This document shows positions 12,340 through 22,219 of a stretch of DNA of 64,000 nt, in pieces. The translations under genes were made by a program, and so were the position numbers. This stretch comes from Tremella fuciformis. Taxonomy: Eukaryota > Basidiomycota > Tremellomycetes > Tremellales > Tremellaceae. The notes under the pieces were generated by a model. It was not told where the DNA came from and did not search any database. It saw nothing but the letters and a program-made list of their open reading frames with translations. Each line of letters opens with the position of its first letter. Position 1 is the stretch's first letter. Location: NCBI GenBank assembly GCA_032768795.1, contig CP136490.1, positions 7,688,001 through 7,752,000 on the forward strand, in the 5' to 3' direction.

Positions 12340-12768
12340 ATGGCTGATCAGTCGAATAGTCAGGATCATGCGTCTCAGAAGAGTGGGCTGGATAAATCGC
12401 CAGACTCCCACTCGAACAGACCAACCCAGTGGCATGTTTTCACAATGCGGCGCTCGGACGGATCAACATACACAGAAAAGCGCCCTATCGGGGACAACGA
12501 CCAGGGCGAACAGTACAGCAAAGACTCCAAAGACAAAGCCATGGATGGCGACACCGTTTCGCATCCTCCAAGGGACACTTCTATCTATCGAGATTTCCCC
12601 ACCGTTGAGTATCGGGATCCTGGACTTCCCGTTTCGGATGAACACTTGACCGCCAAAACGGGGACATGGACCACAATGCCGACGATTCCGGAAAGGATGG
12701 AGGTAGATCTGGACCCACCGTCTGATAGCGGGGCACGGCCAGCGGACACCAGTACAAAGAAACCATAG
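12340..12768 (+). CDS. Small acidic protein of the accessory cluster, unknown
   Basis: 142-residue single-exon frame starting MADQSNSQDHASQKSGLDKS, hydrophilic throughout and rich in Asp, Ser, Thr and Lys, with no membrane span or known fold. The start resembles that of the 22.2-kb gene (MADNSEDEDRKPNDKGKGK), but no UIM or shared C-terminal module is visible. A TATA box lies about 90 bp upstream. The frame continues open upstream to 12097, but the TATA position and ATG context favour 12340. Probably a distant or divergent member of the cluster. The function is unknown. Confidence 0.5.
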   Translation: MADQSNSQDHASQKSGLDKSPDSHSNRPTQWHVFTMRRSDGSTYTEKRPIGDNDQGEQYSKDSKDKAMDGDTVSHPPRDTSIYRDFPTVEYRDPGLPVSDEHLTAKTGTWTTMPTIPERMEVDLDPPSDSGARPADTSTKKP

Positions 12769-13693
12769 GTATAGGTACACAGGGCGTCCGCCCAGTAATT
12801 GTGTTCCCACCCATGTCAATCTTCTGCCATTTTCCATGACATAAGTTGCGTCTGCTCCTAGCCTGGCTGTCTGTCACCCGTAGTCTCCGTCTTCAAATCA
12901 GAAGCAGAGAAACGTGAAACTCGCTGGACTTGTGTCTACCATCTCTCTACCTGCCAAGTTAGCATCCCTGCATGCACGATCCTCGAATCAGCTTCATGCG
13001 CTGAGAACCCAATGACGTGCCGTCAAAGCCCTGGATCGACGTTCATAGTCGTTACCCATAGGCGAATGCCTTCTTACTCTTGCCTTTCTTCTTCCCCTTC
13101 CTCGGAAGCGGATGAAATTGATTGAGCCTTTTCCCTCCCGATACAGATTTGCATATGCACAGACTGCCGCATTCGAATCATGCGCTGGGAAACCCGATGA
13201 GACTACATCACGAGGAACCAAGGCGCTACTACCACATCCGTAACCCACCTACGCACGCGTCGCTTGTTCAATCTGCTAGGCGGGCGGCCACATCGGTTCT
13301 CACATACTATCTAGACCGTGCCCATCAGACGTGAGCGGTCCTGCATTTTGCCCTCGACCAAATCTGGCATGCACCTTGCGACTGCGATGTGCAACTGAAA
13401 AGGCTGCCCCAGCCTCGATTTGAGATTGCACAGTGAGCATTTGGGAGTGGCCTTCAAGCTTGCAGCTCGCCACTGGCATCATTTGCAATTCCTCTGATGC
13501 ACACCTCCTTCACCCGAGTTTCGGGCTCAGGCTTCACTTCCTTTCCTGAGCCGAATCATGTATATGAAAGGCCACAGAATAGAACCTGCTCTTTGATTTT
13601 CCCCTCCCCGGCTCTTTGCGCTCTACCTCCAGAACATTGCAGGTCCTTCACACTCCTCACAAACCTCAAGTCAGACAAGTAGCCCGTCTCTGC
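12769..13693. other. Intergenic accessory DNA
   Basis: No supported exon. A GTATATGAA element at about 13560 is the probable TATA box of the following gene. Short stretches near 12985 and 13180 resemble each other (tcatgcgctg(a/g)gaa), too short to interpret. Confidence 0.45.
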
Positions 13694-14062
13694 ATGTCGC
13701 CTCCGTCGTCCAATTACGAAGCAGATGACTCACAGAGTAAGTGTAAAGACAAAAGGTCCTATGCGGAATTTAAGGAAGCAGAAGATGATCAGGCGATGTG
13801 GGTTTGCCATCACGGTGAGACCTTAGACATCGAGCCGCATGAGGACCCCGATATATTGGAGGGTGTAGGGACGTCTCTTCATCCGGAAGTACAAGCGTCT
13901 CTAAAGGCAAGCGCGCGAGCGCATGATCTCGGCAGCCAGGTCCCGACGCTGGCAGCAGCCCTCAATCAGGCATTAGAGCGGGCATTAGGGGCTCTGGAGA
14001 TCGACGAAAGTAGGCTGGAAACCCTCACCGCAGCTTCAATGTCAAGACCGGACGTAGGATAG
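13694..14062 (+). pseudogene. UIM-family accessory gene truncated by LTR insertion
   Basis: Frame of 122 residues starting MSPPSSNYEADDSQSKCKDK. Residues ~51-70 (DPDILEGVGTSLHPEVQASL) match the 25.2-kb gene (EPDILCDQDGNTHPEVRAFL). Residues ~95-108 (ALERALGALEIDES) look like a degenerate UIM with Leu at the usual Ser. The last seven codons and the stop (SMSRPDVG end) come from the retrotransposon LTR, which starts at 14040. The C-terminal module seen in the 22.2- and 25.2-kb relatives is missing, so the gene has been cut by the insertion. The TATA-like element is ~135 bp upstream. Whether the shortened protein is made is unknown. Confidence 0.65.
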
Positions 14063-14352
14063 TCCGCGTCGAGCTGGGAAGTCGAGGTTGCCTCGCAGGG
14101 AGTATGCAATCGAGTAGGGTTACTAGAAGTAGACTGAGAGTACAAGAGATACATTCGACTAGAGATCTTCTCTACTCGAATGTCTACTATATGTATTCGA
14201 AAACCGTTCAACTATACTAGACAGTCCGAGTGCCGCATTTAGCAGTTCGGCTACTTCACCCGGATGAGGCAAGTGGGCGGTTGGCTGAGTCAGGCCGTGT
14301 GGCACTTGGCCTTGTCTCATTCCGCCACAGTCTCAGTGCCACAGTCCTGACA
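14040..14352 (-). repeat. 3' LTR (left copy)
   Basis: 313-bp terminal repeat, TG...CA bounded on the + strand (TGTCAAGACC...GTCCTGACA), identical base for base to 20940-21252. Its left edge lies inside the coding frame of the 13.7-kb gene. Confidence 0.95.
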
Positions 14353-14370
14353 GTCGCCCCCCTCTTCTTT
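14353..14370 (-). other. Polypurine tract of the retrotransposon
   Basis: On the sense (-) strand the bases directly before the 3' LTR read AAAGAAGAGGGGGGCGAC, a purine run suited to prime plus-strand synthesis. It places the antisense gene at 14572-16045 inside the element rather than outside it. Confidence 0.75.
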
Positions 14371-14571
14371 GATGTCGACCCGACATCCTCGGTTGTTGAC
14401 ATCCTTTATTCGACGTTGCGTCCTTTGGCACTGTGTGTTCGGTTCGTTGAGGTAGATGCCACGCCCGTAAGCCCGAGAGACGCCGTTGTTTACCCCTTCA
14501 TGCAAGTTGTTGTTCTGGTTGTTGTGTCCGGACTTCGTCTTTCTTGAGTCGTCTTTCGTACTGTTCTCATC

Positions 14572-16045
14572 ATGGTCGACGACGAGCTGGCCGGATTCAA
14601 TGTTGAGCAGGGCATACAAGATGCCTACGATGAGGCGTACCTCGGTACGGCCTCTGCGGACGACTATCGAATTCAACTCCAGGCCGCTCGAGAGAACCTC
14701 GAAGCGCAGCCTGAAAATGCCATTTTCAAGTTTGAGGTCGACAAACTGGTGATCCCTCTCCTATCTCTCGTCAACCACCCTTCGGCTCGAGCAGCATTCC
14801 CGAGACACCGGCTAGTCAAAAGGGTCATGCTCATCGCCCTTTGGGCTTCCCTAAGGCCGCATCTCCGCCTGCCAAAGTCGTGTCTTCGGCTACTGAGGTC
14901 GGTCTGAGCGACTTGTTCGGCTCGGCCCCCGACTCGAGCCCGGGTCAGCCGATCCCTACTCCTTCGCCGACCAAGGCAGGTCGAACTCCTAGTGGGGTGT
15001 TCCCGAGGGTTGAAGGCGAAGAGTTGGTGGTCAAGCGTCTGAATCGCGTGTTTCGGTACCCGCTGAAAGAACCGGAGGTCGTTGGACACGACGACTCGAG
15101 GATCGAGTCCTTCTACTCGTGGATCGAGTCGTACATTTCGACTCGTACTGGCGACACCGCGGATACCGGGTCGAACATCCTCGAAGCGCTCGACTCCGGC
15201 TCGTGGGGCGTCCTGATGGGGGCGGAGCGTTGTGCAGCCTGTGTGTCCCATAATCGCCCTCCCATGTCGGGCTACTCGGGTCTACTCTGCGTCTGCCCGG
15301 TTGTGGAGGTCGATGGTAGGCGGTATGTGGCGCAGAAGTATGTTTTCGACTTACCGTACTCGATTTTCGCTGACGTATAGGTGTCTTGGGTGTATGCTCA
15401 AGTCGAAACACTGCACCCTTTCGCCCAACACCGCTCTTGGGCCCCGAGCTCAACTCGTCCTCCCCGCCGACGAGGTCGTTCGTCGTAAGGGTGTTATCGC
15501 AGGGATTCACCGCCAGGCGGCAGCTCTACTTGCCGACGCGAAACCCGGTCTGGCCCGTAATGCTATCTTGGAGATCTATAGAATCAATTACTCCGAATAT
15601 CAGGTAAGTGTAGTCGGATTTCGTCTTGGTCTTGTCGAGATCTGACTTGCAGCATTTGAACCGGACTGCATTCCGCGGCGAGTCTCAAGTCGCTCTGCTA
15701 GGCTCGGGTGATCCTCCGTTGGTGTCTACACTCGACTGGAGCTCTTTGGACGACGCGATGGCCGAAGGCGCTGAGGAGGGGGTTGCGGGTCCCTCGGTGG
15801 TCGGTGGGGGTGGTTTGAAGCGGCTATTGGAGGACTCGCCCGCGCCCTCCATTCACTCGTCTCCCGACCGGCACCACTCGGTTACTCGACTTCTGTCTGC
15901 CCGAGCTGAGTCCCTCGAGTCGGAATCCGACATCCCGCACCGCACGACCCGACTGCAGACCAAGGAGAAGACTGCCAGTGAGGCGAAGGCGCCACAGCGC
16001 GCCGCGCTTGGCGCCCTCAAGACGAAGCGCGGTCGCCGCAAGTGA
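14572..16045 (+). CDS. Spliced antisense gene carried by the chromovirus, Cys-rich, unknown
   Basis: Gene opposite to gag-pol, between pol and the 3' LTR. The ATG at 14572 starts MVDDELAGFNVEQGIQDAYD. Clear introns lie at 15323-15380 (58 nt, gtatgt...gctgacgtatag) and 15604-15652 (49 nt, gtaagt...ctgacttgcag), and the frame is restored across both. The first junction (about 14740-14800) needs a frame change from a short intron or an indel and is not settled. Splicing at 15323 creates the Cys cluster CLGCMLKSKHC (CxxCx6C), about 40 residues after AERCAAC, reminiscent of zinc-binding Cys motifs in basidiomycete orphan proteins. The C-terminus is basic (LGALKTKRGRRK) and could be a nuclear signal. 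Its stop lies 33 bp from the pol stop. A related fragment follows the right LTR. A regulatory or capsid-like role is speculation. Confidence 0.72.
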
Positions 16046-16077
16046 TTGTAGTCCAGGTTGTATTTTATGCAGAGACC

Positions 16078-19000
16078 TCATGCCGACTCCGTTCTCCAGC
16101 GCGGGGCGCGCCTTATGCGTTTCGCATCGGATACTAGGGATTCGACTTGGCTGTCCTCGATGCCCTTCATCCACGACTCGAACCGCGGGTCCCCCTTTAG
16201 AGAGTCTGTTGGTTGCCAGGTCGGTTGTTGGTACCCCTTCCATTTCACAAGGACCTGGTCCTCGAGTTGTCTTGCCTTACCCCGGGATCGTCGAGCTCGT
16301 TTCAGTACCCCTTCCACTTCGTAAAGCTCCTCCTCGCTAGTGTGTGGGGCTGGTGGCGGAGCGACCAGCGCGGGTTGCGCTTCGACTCGAGCCCCACGAA
16401 CGTGCGACAAGAGCTCTACGTTGAAGACTGGGTGGACTCGATTGGCGACCAATTCCGGAGGCAGGTCCAGTTTATATGCGTTCTCGTTTATCCTTTCTAG
16501 TATGGAGTACGGTCCTACGTGACGGTGGTCGAATTTCCTAGTCGGACGGAGCGTGCGCAAGTTCTTGCCATTTAGCCAGACTTTGTCCCCTACTTGGAAG
16601 TCCGGTGTACGTCGACGCTTATCATATTGCTTCTTCCACCCTTCTTGGGCTCTGAGCAAGTTCCCTCGTATTCGATGGTGCAGCTGTTCTAGCTGCTGAA
16701 CCCGGTCGGCGGCTGCTGGAACTTGCAGGTCGGACAGGTCTCCTGGCGGATCGACTAGGGTCGTACGATATGCTCTCCCGGTGTAGGCCTCCAGGGGGCT
16801 CATACCCAGCGAGGCGTGGTGCGTGCTATTGTAGCAGAACTCCGCGTGCGGCAGTAGGGGCACCCAATTGTCTTGTTCGAGGTTCACATAGTTGCGTAGG
16901 TACTGTTCCAGCCACTGGTTCGTTCTCTCGGTTTGTCCGTCTGTTTGTGGGTGGTATGCTGTCGAGTAGCGCAGGTTGGTTCCTAGGCCTTGGCAGAAGG
17001 CTTTCCAGAATTTGGATACGAACAGACTCCCACGATCCGACACTATGCTGTCGGGTATGCCGAAACGAGTATATACTCTATCCGTGAAGATTTCGGACAT
17101 TCCTTTAGCGGTGATCGACTTGTGACAGGGCGCGAATACTGCCATCTTCGAGAAGCGATCCACGACAACCATGATGGAGTCGTAGGTATTCGAGGTGGGC
17201 AGGTCGACTATGAAGTCCACAGACAGGTCTGCCCACGGTCGTAGTGGCGGTTCGAGCGGTCGAAGGAGGCCGTACGGTTTCTGTCTCGAGGGCTTGTTTC
17301 TTTGGCACTTCTCGCACTCCGCCGCAGATTTCTCTACATCCGTCTTGATGTTCGGCCACCACCAGTGTTGCCTAATTGCCTGATAAGTCTTTCGGGGTCC
17401 AGGGTGACCGGCCGAGACTATATCATGATGTGCCTCGATGACCTCTGTCCGAGACTTCGAGGGACAGTAGTATGCTTTCGAGTGTCTATAGTATCCTTGC
17501 GTGTCTTGGGTTACTTTTCCGTCCGCGATCAATGATCCTAGCTCGTCGTCCCCTTCGTACAAGTCGGACGGCGTCTTGCCCAGCAGCTGTACTTGTAGGG
17601 AGAGTAGCAACTGTTCTGAGGACAGGAGCGGTCGGAAATTGTGTCCGTTGAGTTCCTGAGACAGGCTCGTGGCTGTCGAGTCGGTGGGGAGGTAATCCGG
17701 TCTTCGACTGAGGGCGTCCGGTTTAGTACTTTGCTTCCCCGAACGATAGGAGATCTCGAAGTTGAAGTCTGCCATCATCTCTGCCCATCGTGCCTGTCGT
17801 CGGGTCAGTTGCTTGGTTGACAAGAAGGTTTCCAGGCTGCGGTGGTCGGTGAGCACTTGTGTCCGGTGTCGGGCACCTTCCAGGTAGTGTCGCCATTCCT
17901 TGAAAGCGTACACGATTGCCAAGAATTCCTTGTCGTGTATCGGGTAGTTCAACTCGGCTGGCGACATGACTCGACTCGAATATGCGACTGGGCGCAGTCC
18001 ATTCTCCCCGTCTTTCTGGGATATGACTGCCCCGATCGCGAAATCGGACGCGTCGGTCTCTACCACGCATTCCTGGTCTGGGTCATAGTGTTTCAGGACG
18101 GGTCCGGTCGTCATTTTCGTCTTGAGCAGGTCGAACGCCGCCTGGTGCGGTTCCGACCAGGAGAACGGGGTCGACTTCCGAGTGAGTTCGTGCAGTGGCT
18201 TAGCTACCTTGGCGAACCCTGCTATGAACCTTCGATAGAAGTTTGCGAAACCCAGGAAGGATTGAACTTCCTTGACGTTCCGAGGTGCTGGCCATGCCGA
18301 CACCGCTCGCACCTTGTTCGGGTCCATCGATACGCCCTTCGGGTCGATGATGTAGCCCAGGAACTCTACGGAGTCGGTATGGAACTGGCACTTGTCGTGT
18401 TTTGCGAACAGTTCGAATTTCCGCAGTCATTGTAGGACTTCTTTGACGTGCCTCTCGTGCTCGCTCCGTGACTTCGAGAAGATAAGTATGTCGTCCAGAT
18501 AGACTATGACGAAAATGTCCAGCACATCGCGGAATATGTGGTTCATCAAGTGTTGGAATGAGGCTGGGGCATTCGTGAGGCCGAATGGCATCACTCGGTA
18601 CTCGAACAGCCCGAACCGAGTCCTGAATGCGGTTTTCCATTCTTCCCCGGCGGCGATCCGGAGGAGGTTGTACGCGCCACGTAGGTCTATTTTTGAGTAG
18701 ATAGTGGCCGCACGGAGTTGGTCTAGTAGATCTCCGATCAACGGTAGGGGATAACGGTTCTTGACGGTTATGTTATTCAACTTGCGGTAGTCCACGCAGA
18801 GGCGTAAGGATCCGTCTTTCTTCTTTACGAATAAAATTGGCGAGGCCGCTGGCGACTCCGAAGGTACGATAAAGCCTTTCTTGAGGTTCGTATCCAAGTA
18901 GTCTCGGAGGGCCTCCTGTTCAGTCACGGACAGCGAGTAGATCGGGCCGAATGTCGGCTCAGCGCCGTCGAGTAGCGGGATGCGGTGGTCGAAAGGCCTA

Positions 19001-19620
19001 TGAGGAGGTAGCTTGGTGGCCTCCGACTCCGAGAAGACATCCAGGAACTCGTGGTATTCCGTAGGTACCACTTCCTCCATCCGAGGTGGGTCCACGGAGA
19101 TGGCTCGTAGGTAGATCGCCCCCTTGGGTTCGTCCGTAATCTGTTCGAATGCCTCGGCCGAGATGAGGGAGATTGCTTTTAGTTTTCCCGACTTGCCCTG
19201 GTGTGATCTCGAGGGAGGAGGTTGAATGGCCAGGTTATCCCAGTCGAGCGTTGGCTTGACTTCTTTGAAGAATGGCGCCCCAAGGATGATGGGGCCCACA
19301 TCTAGTCTGGCGACCAGAAATGTAGCTGTGTAGGGCTGGAACCCTTCCCCTAGCAAGAGGGTGAGGGTAACCTCTTGTTCGATAGCGCTGCGGGAGCCAT
19401 CCGCTAATCGTAGGGTCTGTTTGATTCTAGAAGGGCGCAATTCGAGTTTCGACTCGATGGCGTAGGTTTTCTCTATAAAGTTCCGGGAGGCCCCGGTGTC
19501 GAGCAGCGCTCGGGAGACTAGTGATTGTTTGTTTGCGATCGCGACGGGTATATGGAAAAGGTCTGGGGTATCAGGAATAGTTGGCGTCGAGATTGGGAGT
19601 GCGGCGAAGGTGGCGGTCAC
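16078..19620 (-). pseudogene. Retrotransposon pol (PR-RT-RH-IN-chromodomain) with one in-frame TGA
   Basis: One frame in the order protease ([11 protein letters not shown]), reverse transcriptase ([16 protein letters not shown] and catalytic YLDDILIFS), RNase H (TDASDFAIGA, LTDHRSLETF), integrase (HPGPRKTY to CEKCQ zinc finger; VDFIVDLP, IVSDRGSLF and TDGQTERTNQ for D,D,E), a GPY module (HRHVGPYSI) and a chromodomain near the C-terminus (YEVEGVLKRARR, QVLVKWKGY). A TGA at 18427-18429 interrupts the RT frame shortly after YLDDILIF; the frame continues in register on both sides, and a single C-to-T change of a CGA codon would explain it. pol overlaps the end of gag in the -1 frame (gag stop 19617-19619), so expression would need -1 frameshifting or reinitiation. 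All catalytic residues I looked for are present. Confidence 0.9.
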
Positions 19621-20891
19621 GCTGAGGCGTACCTCGCCGCCGCGGGGCTGGGGTACGCCAACTTGTTTTCCGAATCGTCTTTGTCGAATTTCGTATGATC
19701 GAGGTTGGCGTTCGCATTCGGTGATTCGTGTCTAATACCATTGAGGCGGACTGCGTTCGCCCCCGATGCGGGGCTGTTTCGAGGAGCTCGCGTTTTCGGG
19801 GCCGTGGGGCAGTTGGCTACAATGTGATCCGGGCTCTCACAGTATAGACACAGGTTTTTGTCCATCCGTCGCTGTCTTTCGCTGGGCGAGATCCTACCCC
19901 TCGAGTGTCCGTCGTCCTTCCGATATCTCTGGTTGGTCGGGGGTCGAGAGGGCGGATTCGGGGATCGAACGTAGTCCCTCGAAGGTCTGTCGGCGCGGTC
20001 GCGAGAGTGAGTTGTCGCCGGCGCCTCGCCGAACCTTTTCGAGGTAGCTCGCTCCGGCTCGCGCTGCAGCAAGTTGTTGCGGACACTGTCCTGCTGTACA
20101 TTGAGACGAATCGCTACGTCCGCCAGCTCTTTTAGGGATCTGGGCTCGTGCTCGCGATTCGCTATGGCCAGGCGGATCTCGGGTCGCAGACCCGACTCGA
20201 ACATGTCCCGTAGGCTACGGTCCTCATACTCCACATCGGCTGAGATCGCCAGGAATCGTGCATAGTATTCCGAGACCGTGCGGGTTTGCGACAGTTTCTT
20301 GAGTCGCTGCACCGCAATTCGGTGTCTATCCGGGTCGCCGAACATGTCCTGTAACTCGGAAATGAAATGGTCCAAGTCGGAACAAAAAAGGGGTTGTTCG
20401 ATTTTCGGCCTGTTGAAGTACGGTTCCCACCAACGAAGGGCATTTCCTCGTAGGTAGGATGCCGCCCAAATGACTTGCCTCCGCGAGTCCAGGCCACCGC
20501 CTTGCATGCTAAGGTACATTCGTACCTGGGTAATGTATTGCGGTAGCTTATCGCGGTCACCGTGATATTCATCTGGGGGGTTCACTTTGAAGGATCTCGT
20601 CGCGTTCGAAATCCTCTGAGCGGACTCGAGCGGCGAGTGGTCGTGGTCGAGATCCGTGTCCGTGATCTCTTCCAGGGGTGTACCTTGCGCGGCTCCCGTG
20701 TGATGAGTGGTTGCCGGGGTGGCCCGTTCGGCCAATGCGAGACGGGCGGCCGCTAGGGCCGAGTCGCTCTGCTCCTTGGCTTGGCGAAGCTCGAGTATCT
20801 GACGTCGGAGTTCCTCAACCTCCGTAGGAGTGTCGAGGTCCTCCGAGTCCGGGTCGACATGCGACCGTAGTTGGCGAGTGGAAGCACTCAT
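19617..20891 (-). CDS. Retrotransposon gag with CCHC zinc knuckle
   Basis: 424-residue structural protein. The ATG at 20891 ([20 protein letters not shown]) is the first after the 5' LTR. A coiled-coil-like stretch follows ([16 protein letters not shown]), then a retrotransposon gag region with [18 protein letters not shown] and [17 protein letters not shown], and a nucleocapsid knuckle [14 protein letters not shown] (CX2CX4HX4C). The tail is short and overlaps pol by -1. The frame is intact. The protein would form the virus-like particle that packages the element RNA (family knowledge). Confidence 0.92.
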   Translation of the reverse strand: MSASTRQLRSHVDPDSEDLDTPTEVEELRRQILELRQAKEQSDSALAAARLALAERATPATTHHTGAAQGTPLEEITDTDLDHDHSPLESAQRISNATRSFKVNPPDEYHGDRDKLPQYITQVRMYLSMQGGGLDSRRQVIWAASYLRGNALRWWEPYFNRPKIEQPLFCSDLDHFISELQDMFGDPDRHRIAVQRLKKLSQTRTVSEYYARFLAISADVEYEDRSLRDMFESGLRPEIRLAIANREHEPRSLKELADVAIRLNVQQDSVRNNLLQREPERATSKRFGEAPATTHSRDRADRPSRDYVRSPNPPSRPPTNQRYRKDDGHSRGRISPSERQRRMDKNLCLYCESPDHIVANCPTAPKTRAPRNSPASGANAVRLNGIRHESPNANANLDHTKFDKDDSENKLAYPSPAAARYASA

Positions 20892-20922
20892 GTTCCTCGA
20901 CTTGCAATACTCAGTGCGAGTA

Positions 20923-20937
20923 TAGTCGAATGTATCT
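20923..20937 (-). other. Self-priming primer-binding site
   Basis: Two bases inside the 5' LTR the sense strand reads AGATACATTCGACTA, the exact 15-nt reverse complement of TAGTCGAATGTATCT in the LTR (21061-21047). The LTR site lies ~27-31 bp downstream of a TATA element, so the mRNA 5' end could fold back and prime minus-strand synthesis, as in Tf1-type elements. No match to a tRNA 3' end was recognised. Confidence 0.7.
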
Positions 20938-20939
20938 AA

Positions 20940-21252
20940 TGTCAAGACCGGACGTAGGATAGTCCGCGTCGAGCTGGGAAGTCGAGGTTGCCTCGCAGGG
21001 AGTATGCAATCGAGTAGGGTTACTAGAAGTAGACTGAGAGTACAAGAGATACATTCGACTAGAGATCTTCTCTACTCGAATGTCTACTATATGTATTCGA
21101 AAACCGTTCAACTATACTAGACAGTCCGAGTGCCGCATTTAGCAGTTCGGCTACTTCACCCGGATGAGGCAAGTGGGCGGTTGGCTGAGTCAGGCCGTGT
21201 GGCACTTGGCCTTGTCTCATTCCGCCACAGTCTCAGTGCCACAGTCCTGACA
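20940..21252 (-). repeat. 5' LTR (right copy)
   Basis: 313 bp, identical to 14040-14352. Read on the sense strand it contains an ATATA element (21092-21088) and the predicted transcript start near 21061. Its outer edge is followed by sequence of a second, diverged element rather than by unique host DNA. Confidence 0.95.
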
Positions 21253-21490
21253 TTCTTCTGGCGTCGGGACGGAAGACGGTTGGAACGAGACGGAGGAGAC
21301 GGTCCGTCGTTCTCGATTCCCCGTAGTAGCTGCTGTGTTTGATGACAACATCCCGTTCGAGAACGTCAACCAGGACGACTACGAGTCTCAGCTCCGGGAG
21401 TTCAGGGAGACCCTCCGCGACAAGAAGACCCGCGCCCAGATCTAGAAGGACATCGCCGCCAATCGGCGAGTCTCGGAAGAGGTAGCCCCC
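21253..21490 (+). pseudogene. Remnant of a related antisense gene beside the right LTR
   Basis: Just right of the LTR a frame from about 21335 reads FDDNIPFENVNQDDYESQL, then REFRETLRDKKTRAQI, a TAG, and in-frame KDIAANRRVSEE. It aligns with residues ~18-55 of the antisense gene at 14572 (AYDEAYLGTASADDYRIQL, AARENLEAQ). The start codon and everything past ~60 residues are missing. A short purine run (agaagaa on the - strand) abuts the LTR. This looks like the 3' internal end of a second element that used this LTR as its 3' LTR. Confidence 0.6.
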
Positions 21491-22219
21491 TTGTACTGTA
21501 CATACCGGTGATGCACCTCGGTGTTATCGAGGTAGCGTTTTTTTCGGTCGCCGAGCTTCCTTGCGGCACTGAATAGCCTTGTGCAATATGTGGCTGCAGG
21601 CTCTCTGAATGTGTCTCTTAGCCACGGCACCAGAATCTGCATGTCAAAATGAAACGACGAGCGATACTCTATACGACGTCGTCTGGTGTTCGCTAGCTGG
21701 CTAGCGCCCCATCCCATGATCCGCGAAGCGAGAGCATCGGCAACAAGTCTGCTTTCCTTGAGATGATTTCTTATTTCGAATTGAGGTAGCTTCGAGATGA
21801 CCGTTCGTTTGGCACATTTGACAAAGTCTGCCAACCCACAGCCGATAGAGAAAGGTGGCACGGTTTAGTTTGGCAATGGCGACCTTTCGAGCTTGAGCAG
21901 ATTGGTCTGAAGATTTCCCATCGCACCCTTTCTCTCTCCTCTCACTGAGCCATGACGACGGGGGTCGCCTCAAGGGATATGGACGTGCGTCATATTTTCC
22001 TTTGACAGAAGTCAAAATACGCCTGGGAGAAGCGTTGTCTTAGTACAGAGCTCCTGTGTTCTCCCAGGGAAGGAGTCGCTCAACATGTAACGCTCGACCA
22101 CTATATATACAAGAACGACCGTTCTGGCCTCGTTACAGTCCTTCCCACTCGATTGTGGTTGTTGAAGCCGTACACATAGTCATACATCTACCATTTTTCA
22201 TCATACCAAGAGAGACTCC
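21491..22219. other. Accessory intergenic DNA
   Basis: A 139-codon frame on the - strand (21442-21861) lacks motifs and overlaps the remnant, so it is not called. The TATA box of the next gene is at 22102. Confidence 0.4.
22102..22109 (+). promoter_or_regulatory. TATA box of the 22.2-kb UIM gene
   Basis: TATATATA, 118 bp before the ATG at 22220. Confidence 0.6.

Larger units (their letters stand above)
14040..21252 (-). mobile_element. Ty3/gypsy chromovirus LTR retrotransposon with antisense gene
   Basis: Complete 7213-bp element whose sense strand is the - strand. In the direction of transcription it reads: 5' LTR (21252-20940), self-priming site (20937-20923), gag (20891-19617), pol in the -1 frame (19620-16078; protease, RT, RNase H, integrase, GPY/F module, chromodomain), an antisense spliced gene (16045-14572), a polypurine tract (14370-14353) and the 3' LTR (14352-14040). 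The chromodomain after integrase places it in the chromoviruses. The LTRs are identical over 313 bp, so insertion or gene conversion is recent. No target-site duplication is visible (TTCAA on the left, TTCTT on the right), and a fragment of a related element abuts the right LTR. pol has one in-frame stop, so this copy is probably not autonomous. Confidence 0.93.

Noticed and set aside
14035..21257. Target-site duplication of the retrotransposon
   Set aside because: The five bases left of the element (TTCAA) and right of it (TTCTT) differ; only TTC is shared, which is not convincing.
21442..21861. 139-codon open frame on the - strand
   Set aside because: It overlaps the decayed antisense-gene fragment and shows no recognisable motif or good start.
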